From NCBI RefSeq assembly GCF_026745355.1, contig NC_079210.1:19936123-20000122 (forward strand): a stretch of DNA of 64,000 nucleotides. The letters are read 5' to 3'. Positions within the stretch are counted from its first letter, which is position 1; each line of letters begins with the position of its first letter. The notes under the pieces are model-generated. The model searched no databases. It saw nothing but the letters and a program-made list of their open reading frames with translations, and was not told where the DNA came from. Shown piece by piece: positions 30,401 to 42,094 of the stretch. Source of the DNA: Beta vulgaris subsp. vulgaris. Its lineage: Eukaryota > Streptophyta > Magnoliopsida > Caryophyllales > Amaranthaceae. A program made the translations under genes and the position numbers.

Positions 30401-33400
30401 AGTATGCAGTTGGTTCTATAGCTTACATGATACTCCCTCCATACCCCAAAGCCTTCCAATTTTGACCAGATAAAAGTGTGGTGGGCTTTTTACTGAAAAA
30501 AGTATATACTCCCCTTTGTATATTTTTTTTGTTCGTCTCATTTGCAATAACCCAAACCAAGAGACAAGAACAAATGGTGGAGTTCATTAAGTCACATGGG
30601 TGACTATAGTGAGAGAAAAAGTAAAAGAGGAACAAACATACATCCGCAAAATGGAAAGAGGGGAAATCAAAATATACAAAGGGAGTGTAAAATATTCTAC
30701 AATTGGCTTTTGAAATAAATGGTGGAGGGAAAGAAAAGATAAAAATGCAATGACGAGGGAAGGATTATATTAATTTAAATAAACAGTGGACTTGGTAATT
30801 GGAATAAATGCAATTAGGGGGAGGATTATATTATTTTAAAATGCAATGAAGGGGGCAGTAATTGGAATTTGGAACTAATGGTAAAATGAAAATGTATTTG
30901 GGATGGAGGGAATATAACTAAAGAGAAACTTCTTTCCATCTAATCTTAATTCTTACCACATCCTCAATTGTCTTAAGGCTAAACAACGTTTTTATATCAG
31001 GGCATAATTAGTTTCTAATCCAAGTCGGCAACAATGTGTTTCTGGAGAAACAGGACCACACAATTGTGTGGTATAGTTCAACACAAGTTTGCTCTCGACA
31101 ATAAGCGTACATGATCATGTATCCAATCGTGTGTACAAAACGTTGAGGAAAAGTAATACCACAAGAGAGAACACATACATCTTGGCTACTTCAATGACCC
31201 CTTCTCTACACGACATTTCAGAAAGCTTCAACTTCTCGATTTCCCTGAATGCAATCAATCAAAAATCTCAGTATCAGCAGGGTACCAAAGTATTATGGCA
31301 ATCCAAACACAGTTATCTGCAATTTGACAGTCAATTTCCTCAAAGACTGTAATGCATGGGAGAAAAGAACGTTACAAAATATAATAGGACACCTTAAGCA
31401 AGAAGGTCAAGCTTACGTTTTAGCAGCCTGTTTTCCCTTTCCAATAGCAGCGCCAAAATACCTCTGTGTCAAATGATGATAAGTTTAAGCAAGAAACTTT
31501 GCAGAGCAAACAGAAACAAAATTGTAAAAGGTAACAGCAATCAAAAATTAAAGGATAATGAAAGCATAAAGCCTCCATTTGAATCAAATTCAAACTCACA
31601 TATGAAATTCCAGAAGGCTCAACCATATATAATTGTGGTCCATCTCTGTCATAACCTCCAAGAATGACTCCACAACCAAAAGGTCTGTAACATGAACCAT
31701 CAAAGGTCATTGACAAAATTTTGGTGTCTGTAGAGCTAAATGGTAATAACAAACTAGAAAATGTAATATTTTATAGCACCTGAGCCACCAATAGAGTGTG
31801 CAGAGATGCACGTAACTAGCAACACGATCAGCAAGTTCCTTCACTGGAATAGCTTCCCCATATGTACTGCAGAACAGTGTTTTACAGAGTTAGCTACCAA
31901 GAAAACAGCAAGCATATGACAAACAATTCGAATCAGAACTAAACACTTCAAAGTCATCACAATTAGAGCATAAAAACATCACTCTTTACCAACTGACAGC
32001 CATACATTCTCGTCTTCAAAACTTAAAGAGATCTTTTAGAAGTCCCATGAATTATGAAAGCAAGGAGAAAAACCATTGCTGATTCGCTAAATTAGACACC
32101 ACAGTAAAACCTGGAACAAAATTATGTCATACTTTTTTTAGTAAACTGGTTTTCAAAACCAATGCAGGCTTTTATCATGGCTTGTGAGCTAACATAGTAA
32201 CTTTGATATGGTTGTCATGGATCATGGTAGGAGACTGTACAAGAAAGAGTGAGCAACAGTAAGGCACTCATGTGGATACACAATGCTAATTACAGAAAGA
32301 AAATTAGTATCAGGTGAAACAATGTTACTGTTATTAACTTGCTTCCCCCCACCCACACCCGGCCAACCCCCCCCCCCCCCCAAACAAAAAAAAAAGAAAG
32401 AAAAAAAGGTGTATTACTTATTATATCTATTCCGTTTAAAAATTATCAATTTCATTATTTTAGTACAGTTTGAAGCATGACAAAAAAATATATGAGGTAT
32501 TGGGTTGAGGATTGCTAGCTTATCTTTGTACTTGCCTTCTCATAGAAAGGTAAGCATACATTGTGATTGTAAAGCATAAAAACAAGTCATGTATAGGGCC
32601 AAATCATCATCATATGAAGGATGCCACATGGTGCAGTTTTATCAAAGACAACACCGTTCACTATAAGGGTTATATGGATTGCCATCAAGCAGACGTAGCA
32701 AGCATTCTTCTAAATCAAAAGGCATCCTAAGATCCTTTGAAACCTGAAAGTACATCTGCATTTTCTGCAAGCCAAAAAATACACCTACATGACTGTTTGT
32801 GGTTCTTGGATAATAATTTTGTTAGTGTCAGACAAAGTCTCACAAAGAAAGACCCATGTAAGACGAACTTAAATTGAATCAGCATATGGTATGTGCACAA
32901 AAAACACTATCTACAGTTAATCAAATATGATTTAGTTATAATACAAGTACCAATATACTTCATTTCAGCCAGTAATATGGAAACAATGACTGTTAAAGAT
33001 GTTATCCTTGTGTCTATAAGGGCAAAAGCAAAGGGAAAGAAGCAAGAACTATAAGAGAACTTCTATCACCCTAACTTAATGTGTTAATAATGATATCAGT
33101 AATCTATAAAGCTTGCATGACGGGTTGTAAAAATAGCTTATCTACTTGAAATTAGATATTATCTTCAATGTTAATAAACACGAAGCTGCCAGTAAGTAGT
33201 ATGAGCAATCTCAGAACTTTCAACGAGAACAAGAGGAAAACCGAGATATACACACACCAGTAAAATCAATTTCCTTCCTGATTGGATAAAACAATTAGAC
33301 CTATAAGCTTATATTGTAAGTGCTTCAGCATGTTTACAACAAAAGTATCAAAGAAGCATCAAGCTTAGATTTAAAAAAGCAAGCCTACGCAAGGGGAAAG

Positions 33401-36400
33401 CAAAATCACATCTCAAGACTTGGGTGCAGCAGTCTACGTCGGGTACAAGGAGACGCGCGTCTACAGCCACCTCTGGCGAGCCACAAGCGCAACGCCATTT
33501 GCCGCTTATTGTAGAAACACGTGAGAGAAAGAAGAGATTTGACTTTAGAACTAAAATTTTGTTTTTCCTGTAAATTAAAACTTACCAGGCTTTTCCAAAT
33601 TTAATTTCAACCAAGATCCTTCATTTAAGCATAAAACTTATTCCATTTGAATCCTAAGTCATAATCCCCAATCTAGTAAAAGTGTAAAACCCTAATTTCA
33701 AAAAAAAAATGGTAATTATTGAGAATTGGAGGTCAACTTACGACAAAGATTGCCAAATAGAGGTCCACCAAGAATACATGCGCTATGAGGGGATGTTTGG
33801 TTTATGAAGGGGAAAGGGGGGTTTAAGAAAGAGAAACAAGGAGAAAGGAAATGAAAACCCTAAGACTAAAAAAGTTGTTTGGGTAGATTATTCCTTTTTC
33901 CTCTCCTCACCATTGCTCCACTGTGTTCTCCCCATCTCTCACCTCACCACCTCCAACGCCCACCTCCCGTTAGTGCCACCTCTCACCACTACAGCACCGC
34001 CCTATACCACCGTCCCCTTCTTACTTTTTCTTCTCCACCACCATTAAACGTAAAATTTGAGGTTTTAACGGTCAAATTCAACCATAAAAACTCTAAATCT
34101 AGAATTTTCATGGTTGAATTTGACCATCTAAAGTCATAAGGAAAGCTATACATCCATTCTTACTCTTTTTTATTTGAATTTTTAGTATTATGGTTTTGAA
34201 GTAATGTTAGTGGATTTTTGACATGGTGGAATCCGTGTCTAAGGTGGTGCCGTGATAATTCTTCGTCCGTGGGGGGTGATTTTGGCGGTTGGGGGGTTTC
34301 GGTGGAGATGGTGGTGGTAAGGGTGCAGGCAAATTGGAGTGGCAAATTGGAGTCGGTGGGTTAGGGTCGTGAGTCGATGGTTGTTGGGGTGGTTGACTAG
34401 TTGGGGTGGTGATTCAAGTGATTATCAATTATTGGTCAAAGTGACCACATAGTAGAGGAGGGAAACTGTAATTGAAACCTTGGGGGTGTCGTGTGGGTAA
34501 TGAAAGTAGAGGAGTTTGAGGGTAAAGGGAATGACTGAAACCTATTAACAAACAATAAGGGAATCAACCTATTTGATTCTCTGGCCCTTTTCCTCAAAAC
34601 CCCAAACGGAATGTCACCTAATTATCTGGGTCCTTTTGACTGGTCAATTATGTGTTTCTCTCTCATAGGTTCTTCCTCTTCGATCTACTTTATACAGCAA
34701 GCAGTCCAACTCCTTTTCGTTCTTTCTCTTTTTCTGCGGCCATTATCTTATTACATACTTCTCATTCTTTTGTCTCCCTGGTTGCCCCATTAGTAAGCTT
34801 TCACATGAAAGAGTGGAAAAAATAACCCTCTTCTTTTCTGTATTTTCTTTACAGTTAGTAGACCCCTTTCTTTTCTTTATTGAAAACTGTAGCAGTTTAG
34901 TGTGGGGCTGTCAAACATGGCTAAAGTTAATAATTTTGTAAAGGTATTTTTGAATAATATTTTTCTTTTGCTTCAAATTACTAGCATTTGGAATGTTCTA
35001 CTGAAATTATACTACAAAGAGTACAAAAAATAATGGTCGAGGTGCACCTCGCCTACGAGATGTGCGCGATAACGACTTGCTCTAGGCTCCGAGGATTCTT
35101 AGCGCCTCACACCTTTTAAAACCAAGGCATCAAGCAACTCTAAACTCTCAAGTCACAACTCAGACTAACAGAATTAAGTTATTCCCTTATGTACCAGTAT
35201 CTCTTGACCATAGAAAGAGCATGCACACACAAAAACAATGATAAGATCATGCTGCAACAGCATACTGAAGCTCTCAACCCCTTGTATAAATTACTAAAGC
35301 CATAACTATACCTTGCACACATCCAAAAGGTAGTTGAAAATTGCTAGACAAAATGAGTATCTACTGATCTACAATGTCATACGACACAGGCATAAACACA
35401 TATCATCACCAACCTCTCATAGTTAGTAGCTTCCGACTTTGCACGAGCAACCACTTGCCTTCCATCTGCTGCTAAACCAGCAACTGCCTGTTAGACACAG
35501 ACATGGCAAGTTTAGAAGAGTGAGAGAGTGCAAATACCCCAACAATTCAGACACACACGACTGCGAGAGAAAGCACTAGCAAAGACACACACATATACAC
35601 ACAGTAAAGTGGGTTGCCAAAGAACTAACAAAATTCACACAGCTGCCAGTCTCCTAGCACAGAAGACGGTGAATTATAAACACTGCTAAAGGACAGAAGA
35701 AGCGAAAGTAACCCTAGCAAAGAGATTAGATCATGAACATTGCCCGTCAACTAATGAGAGGAATCGTGAAACACCCCACATTCTAGTTAAATCTATTTTT
35801 ATTTTACATACTCAGATCTCAACCACCAATCCAAAAATTAACAATCCAACAATGAAGTATATATTTTATGAAATTCCTCTCCCTTCATCAATAACTTCAC
35901 AAAATTCCTAACTTCTCTAATTTCACACGCATAATCTCATGCCCTTTCTGCTCCTATTCTTCTTCTCTCTCGTACCTCCCATTCACCCCTACCCGACCCC
36001 CACTTCCATTAAAAGTTCAAACAAAAAGGGAACACAGCCAATTTACAAGTACGGAATTTTGAGGCTGGAAAGTTAATCACAATACTCACAGCAGATCTCT
36101 AATACCCCAATTGCTGAAAAATTTGATCAAACTGAGAACCCATAAGAATTCTAGAGATACTAACCAACAAATGGCCAAAGCACTAAGGCAGAATCCTAAA
36201 GCAGATGAAAAACTTTGATTGAATTGAGCACTGGTGAGGATTTGTGACATGTAGAATCTGGCAGGAGGAGCGACACAAGAAAGAGGAGAGAGATATACAG
36301 AGAAAGGAACCAATCTTAATAGATTGCAATGTGTTTTGCATGAAGACTATGAACCCCACAACCATGGTTTTAAATCAAGGCCAAACTAACGGCCATCTTG

Positions 36401-39400
36401 TGAAGGGTTTGAAGCTTGCCAAAATGATATTGCCCACATTGTCAATGGTCATGACTTATCAGAAAATATGACCATTACAAACTACAAAGCTGTTAGGCCT
36501 ATATCAAGGTTGGTACGGTCGATAGTGGGCTTTCTTACCACTGATATCAATGTCGTTACAGCCTATATTAGGCCATTACGGCCAATAAAAAATTTTCATT
36601 CCACGTTAGCCATAACTCTAGCGACACCATGATCAAGTATTCTTTCGTGATATGCTACATTTTCCACGACCACAACAAAGATTTAAAACCTTGCCCACAT
36701 CTACCAAATGTAAGGCTAACTTCGTGTATATTTGCTCCATTGGAGTTTAGTTGCAAAGGGATTTAATTGGATGCCAAATTAGAAGAAAGGTCAGAGATTT
36801 TTGGTAACATATGAGAAAAGAACCAATTGGTGCATAAACAATTGTAAGGCGTGTTAGTTATAGCTTAAATATACTTTCTCCATTTTTAAAGATTACACCA
36901 TTTGAGTTTAACGCATGTCAATACACAATTTAAACCATCGATATCTTTATTTATTCTTTTGTAAAAATTACAAATAATAGACCTTTTCACAATACATATA
37001 TCAAATGAATGTAATAAGATACCACATGATTATATTTTTCCTTACATATAAATCACAAATAAATGGTCAAATACATGTGAATAATGTAAAAATCCAAATG
37101 GTGCAATTATAAGAAAAATGGACGAAGTATCATTTAGCTACTAAAATAAGTGTGTGCGACTTAGAAGTAAAAGTGTAAAACACATAACATAGTTGGAGGC
37201 AATGCCAAGTCCATGCTTTTTTAATAAACCACGGATAATTATAGACATATGTGCAAAGAGCATATTATTTACCACCTTCGTTGGAACATTTGACTTTTGC
37301 ATTATTCATACGCCTTACTTATGGTTGTACCATAATTTTAAAGTAATCTATAAAATCAAATGTTTTAAGATTTATCTTTATGTATATTTTCAATAAACCG
37401 ACTTTTCATAATTCTTTCTAATAGATAATTAGGTAATGGTCAAATTGTGTATTACCAAGGGTTTCAATCAAACTATTGTAACTAATATTGGATGGTCACT
37501 TGAATTATTTTATGTTTAAATTTGTGTTACAAACATCTTATTAAGTTAATATTTTCTATAAATGTATAAAAAAACCTATAAGGTATTTTGTTCCGAGCAC
37601 TCTTTATTGTATAGGACAGACGTCCGCTCCCTTTGAACAACATTATGAAACTTACACTATGGTGGGTAGGAAGGGGTTCGCAATTTTGCATCAAGGTATG
37701 TTACTTTCCAACATGTTAACGATTTGTATGGATTTCCTTATGTCTACTAAAAGATCCTTTTGGTTTGCCTTTTGAAATATATCTTTATGGAGCATTCTTT
37801 TTGCCTGAATTCTCCAAACTTACTAAATGTTATTGAAGTTTGTTCTATGAGGTATTGAAACTTATCTGAACTTAATATACTTGAAACTTACTTTTTTTTT
37901 AAGTTGAAGTGAACACACCCTTAGTAGTTAAGAATAATTATTATTAGATTTCCACTACCCCTAATCGCGCAATGGTCATGAGGCCGTGAATTTGATCCAT
38001 TAACCCATATTAGAGTTGTTTTGTGACAGAGATGAAAATGAATATAACCAATTTGTCTTATAGAGGTGTTGTTTACTTCCTATTTGACATATACTGAAGA
38101 CAACCTATATTTTTCAAATTAAGGTCCAGATAACACTATGTGCATACATAACTACACCACCCCCCCGGCCCGCTATCCTTCCCCTTTTAAACCCTATTCA
38201 TCAATAGCTTTTCTATTTCTTGGACCTCTATCTCGTATGGATTGCCTAAAGGCTCCACAGTCATAAGTAATTTCCCCACTGCGCCTCAAAGAGTACATTG
38301 ACTACTCAAACCACCTAACATATTTTCTCAATATAATAACTAGCTACCAAAAGGTTGTGTGACGCCTTCTTACATTAGGACTTAGCATATAATATGAAAA
38401 TCAAATAGTTTGTACAAACTACACTAAAAGAAAGGAACAAATGACAAACTACGAAAACTTTTGGTTCACAAACTTTTTCAATGCTAAAACTGAAAGTAAA
38501 ATCCAACTAATTCTTCTTTGGATTCCAAAACGACAATCCGTTTGATAAAATTCCTACGCCTCCCAAGGGTATCAAATCCCCTTGATTTGAGGCAAAAGAT
38601 AAACATGACCTCCATAATTCATTTATCATTACCATGACCACCTAGCAACACCACTGACACATCTACCGGTATCACCTACCAAAACGGCCCCTCCCATGGC
38701 CACACAAAGAAGTGAGAGAAAGAGATACTGAACATAACACCAGCCAAAAGGGTGAATGGTCATTACCATAGCCAAATTCGGCCATGGTGAAGTCAAATTG
38801 TCTCACCAAAATTACAATAATGAGAAACAATGATGCAATCAAGGACAAATTAGGTGGTATCAGACTCTCAGGCCTAACTAGCTGCAAACGACAGCAAGGC
38901 GGAGGAGAACAAATGGATTAAAAGATTTGAAAAGCAAAACAGCACCAGTAGCCGAGCAGAATCTTTCATGTAATGTGTTATAGGTCATAACAGTTAGAAA
39001 TTACGAGCTCCACGTATAAGAGTTCATTAAATCCAGCAATGTACAATTCCTGCAACAAAAAAGCAGAGAAAGGAATAGATAATAACCATGCCAGAGTGTC
39101 GATGAACGGAATGGATTCGTCGATTGGACCCCGGTAACATCATCTTCGATTGTATAAGCTTCTCGACGCCCTATTCAAAATTAAAATAGAGCCTTAAAAA
39201 AATTAAGATCCCAGACCAAAAAAACAAAAAAAAAAAAAAAAAAAGTACGTAAGCAATAGAATTACCAGAACTATTCCATCCTTGCATTTGATGCCTACAA
39301 CAGTCCTGAAATTGGTTGAAAAAAAAGCAGCATATTAAAGTAGGGTTTACCATTTACTTGACGAAGAAGAGAAGAATGAGAAAACAGACCCGCTGTTGTC

Positions 39401-39493
39401 GACAGCCTTAGCAGCATACTCGATCTGGAAAACGCGACCGTCAGGCGAGAAAGTGGTGACCGATAGGTCGTAGCCAGTTCCGATGCTACTCAT
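27496..39493 (-). CDS. PAG1: 20S proteasome subunit alpha type-7 (PAG1), 10 exons, intact
   Basis: Minus-strand exons: 39493-39390, 39305-39266, 39170-39087, 35487-35414, 31866-31780, 31684-31600, 31463-31417, 31244-31179, 29801-29711 and 27567-27496 (TGA). All borders are GT-AG and the sum is 750 nt, giving 249 residues, the usual plant length. The protein starts [20 protein letters not shown], the N-terminal tail and YDxxxxxFSPDGR(V/L)xQxEYA signature of alpha subunits. It continues [66 protein letters not shown] and ends ALEEMDAD. Alpha-7 is one of seven alpha subunits forming the gating ring of the 20S core in nucleus and cytosol; alpha subunits are not proteolytic. No frame breaks. Length, phases and motifs all agree, so confidence is very high. 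Confidence 0.97.
27568..29710 (-). other. PAG1: PAG1 intron 9 (2.1 kb)
   Basis: AT-rich and non-coding. No clear transposon boundary was found. Confidence 0.85.
30433..30912. mobile_element. Stowaway-like (Tc1/mariner-type) MITE in PAG1 intron 8
   Basis: The left end CTCCCTCCATACCCCAAA and the reverse complement of the right end, TTCCCTCCATCCCAAATA, are inverted repeats. A TA dinucleotide flanks each side (30431-30432 and 30913-30914). No coding capacity. Confidence 0.82.
30509..30685. mobile_element. Second MITE nested inside the first
   Basis: CTCCCCTTTGTATATTTT at the left and AAAATATACAAAGGGAG at the right form inverted repeats well inside the outer element. TA precedes the left end; the right flank is TG, so the duplication is imperfect. 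Confidence 0.6.
31867..35413 (-). other. PAG1: PAG1 intron 4 (3.5 kb)
   Basis: Contains a C-run with A-run (32367-32399), a MITE-like insertion at about 33788-34618, and near 35036-35135 a short repeat with GAGGTGCACCTCGCC and GCGCCTCACACC words that is common in plant introns. No exon is missed here: the flanking PAG1 codons join exactly. Confidence 0.8.
33788..34618. mobile_element. MITE-like insertion in PAG1 intron 4
   Basis: The left end (GGGGATGTTTGGTTTATGAA with GGGGAAAGG) and the reverse complement of the right end (GACATTCCGTTTGGGGTTTT with GAGGAAAAGG) are imperfect inverted repeats. The interior is rich in CACCACC/GGTGGTG and encodes nothing recognisable. Exact ends and target duplication are unresolved. 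Confidence 0.5.
35488..39086 (-). other. PAG1: PAG1 intron 3 (3.6 kb)
   Basis: Non-coding. Contains the Stowaway-like MITE at 36874-37127. The rest is AT-rich without clear structure. Confidence 0.8.
36874..37127. mobile_element. Stowaway-like MITE in PAG1 intron 3
   Basis: CTTTCTCCATTTTTAAAGAT with ACACCATTTG at the left, and the reverse complement CTTCGTCCATTTTTCTTATA with GCACCATTTGG at the right, are inverted repeats. TA flanks both ends (36872-36873, 37128-37129). Confidence 0.75.
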
Positions 39494-39720
39494 TCTAATT
39501 AATTTGCGTTTTGCGCTCTCCCTTCTTTCACTCTGTTTTCAGTGTTTGCGATCCACTTTTGGTTGTCTACGAACTTTTAAAGGCAGATGATTTCGTGAAC
39601 AGCAAGACAGAGCAAGAGCACTGTTTTTCCTTTTTCAATGAGGGAAGTATAGATATTTAAAAAACCCAAAAGCAAATAAATGTTCACCTGTTCTTTCCCC
39701 CTCTTAAGCAATTGAGATAA
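39494..39720 (-). promoter_or_regulatory. PAG1: PAG1 5' UTR and promoter region
   Basis: Directly upstream of the PAG1 start codon at 39493-39491. It is fairly GC-balanced for this window, with short pyrimidine-rich patches. No TATA box or proteasome-control motif could be assigned with confidence. Confidence 0.4.
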
Positions 39721-41040
39721 AACAATGTATGTGTCTCTCCTTTGGGATATAAAAATATAATAATCAACTAATCTATAAGTTCATATTGATTTTTTTATTG
39801 TAAGTTACGAGTATGTTCTCTCTAATTTATTTTCAGTTCAGTTCAGGATAATATTTTTACTCTCACATATCACTATCTATTTCAGTTCAGTTGTTTTATG
39901 CCAAAGAGAACAGGCCCGAATTTATGCTTCTTAAGTTGACACACAAATTGGACTCCTACATTAATTTACCTATGAAATAAATGAGTAATATATTAATATA
40001 TCATCATGTTACAAGTTATATTACCTATTAAGTTTTCGTTTATTATAATAGTGATAATAAAATATCAATTCAACTTTGCTGCATCAAAAAAATTTGTAAT
40101 GGGTCCATCAAATCTTAATTTGTACTTAGCCTTTTACAAAATAGAAAATACGTTATTACCTATTTGAAGGAGAAATTTGAGAAAAATCAGTTATAGGTAA
40201 AAATTGAATTGGAACGTGTCTTTATGACTTAAAAAATGATTTTACAAACTTTATTGTGTCGAATCAACTATTTGAAGGACAACCATTGTGTGATACGAGT
40301 TTATGCAGTGATATATATTTGTCTTAAATACATAGACACTTATAAACATATTAGGAGTGATTTATTTGATACAAAAGGTTATCTTTAGACCTGAGTAACA
40401 TTTTGTTTTAAATAGGTCACTTTTACTTATATACAAGTGATTCATTTAAAGTAAACAATTATTTTTTGGTTAACATGACTCAATTTGACTTAAAAGAGTG
40501 ACTCATTTTGTGAAAAGTGAATGATATAACAATTAATTTATTATGAACCCAGTACTCAATACTAATTGAAAGTTATGAAGTATTGAAGGTCGACACATGT
40601 AATCTAAATGTATATGCTGATATGGGGGCATGTGATTCAATTATTTTCATTAAAAAATAATAAACGAATTACACACAATGACTCGGGACTTCGCCCAGGG
40701 CAACAATTAGTTTTATGAAAACTTCGTATAGTGACTTTCTAGTCTTATATGCATGATATGCGTATGAAAAATGATGAGTAGTAATTGTTTTGCAATTGGT
40801 TAAATTACTTTTTAAATTTAAAATTTTTAAAGTCATATAGTGATAGATGTTGTAGTTTTCTTTTCTAGTTAGGAGTATATTGGTCAAAAAGGATGGACAT
40901 CAAAGTCCTCAAAAGTTCTCATGTATAATAAGAGACTAGTCTTGTATTTACAGTATGCATGTCAACTTATTATCAAATTTAAAATAATTGCATAATTATA
41001 TTTAGTAATATTGGGTATCAAAAATTATTTACATAGTTTG
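39721..41040. other. AT-rich intergenic DNA
   Basis: No gene or bounded element seen. Some short inverted words occur (for example GTGATTCATTT and AGTGACTCATTTT near 40354-40515). Confidence 0.4.
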
Positions 41041-41045
41041 CTAAG

Positions 41046-41341
41046 TGGTTGTTTGATATACATTAAGTTATGTACACAATAGAAATTGCCATGATTTTCT
41101 GATTTGGGTGTTTGTTTGGTTCCCATATGAAGAAAATAAAGGTACACAAAACATGGGAATTTATTCACCCAACCCCCTCCCCCCATCCTGATCACTCAAA
41201 ATTCTCACACCAATCCATGGGAATCCTTGATGTCAACCAAACATATTAACTTTATTTCCTAGGAATTACATAAGAGAAAATAACTTCTTAGAAAATGGAA
41301 CTTGTCATGAGAATTAAATTCTCATGTATACCAAACAACCA
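41046..41341. mobile_element. MITE with 5-bp flanking duplication
   Basis: TGGTTGTTTGATATACAT at the left and the reverse complement TGGTTGTTTGGTATACAT at the right are inverted repeats with one mismatch. CTAAG flanks both sides (41041-41045 and 41342-41346). The superfamily is uncertain; no coding content. Confidence 0.75.
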
Positions 41342-41346
41342 CTAAG

Positions 41347-41755
41347 AATTTTTTCCCCTAGATATTGCGACTGGAACTCTGGGAGTAGTGGTTAATAAGA
41401 GGATACACCACTTTGTGTAGCGGTTTTCTTGTGGTTTTCTACTACGTTGCTTCCCGATTTTAGAAGCAAGGTAACCCCTATCCGGATAGCGTATGAGCAG
41501 CCACACCTAACACTTCTGCTTTTCCATTATTGGCCAAAGTGTCAGAGTACATAACAAAACTTCAACCCCAAACACTAAATTCATCCAAACTTCAATTTCA
41601 TCCAAGAACATCAAATTTGTCGAAAATCCAATATCATCCAAACATATGACTTTAAAATTTAGGAGCGAAAAATTTCATAATGATGAAATCAAATCAAGAA
41701 AATGACATAAAAATTTCAAATAAGTGTGATACTCCAAATAGCGTAGTATAAAATA
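41347..41755. other. Intergenic DNA without clear features
   Basis: Nothing recognisable beyond short direct repeats (TCATCCAAACTTCAA and TTTCATCCAAGAACAT near 41580-41640). Confidence 0.4.
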
Positions 41756-42008
41756 CTTTTTTGTTTTTTTAGTTGACCCGTTTTCTCTTAACACACTTGT
41801 CAATGCACTATTTTGAACCTTTGTATCTTTAATTATCAATAAGAAAAAATAACAATAAGTTTATGTTTGGAAAATATACATTGAGACGAATCTAACAAGA
41901 TCCTACATGACTATATTTTTTCTTAAGTACAAACACAAAAGATAGTCAAAGTCATGTATGTGAATAGTATTAAAATTCAAAATGGTTCATCTAAAAAAAT
42001 GGATGAAC
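41756..42008. mobile_element. Stowaway-like MITE, diverged
   Basis: The left end, TTTTTTTAGTTGACCCGTTT, aligns with the reverse complement of the right end, TTTTTTTAGATGAACCATTT, over about 30 bases. TA flanks both ends (41754-41755, 42009-42010). Confidence 0.6.
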
Positions 42009-42094
42009 TATAACATAGTGCTGAGATGCTAACTAATTAACTATACAATCACAAAATGAAAATGTTAAACTCCCCGCTTATTCTTCTGGGTATG

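Larger units (their letters stand above)
29802..31178 (-). other. PAG1: PAG1 intron 8 (1.4 kb) with a nested MITE pair
   Basis: Contains a Stowaway-like MITE at 30433-30912 and a C-run followed by an A-run (about 30087-30111). Confidence 0.85.

Noticed and set aside
33879..34345. Pro/Ser/His-rich frames on both strands
   Set aside because: They lie inside a PAG1 intron and a MITE-like insertion; composition comes from CACCACC repeats.
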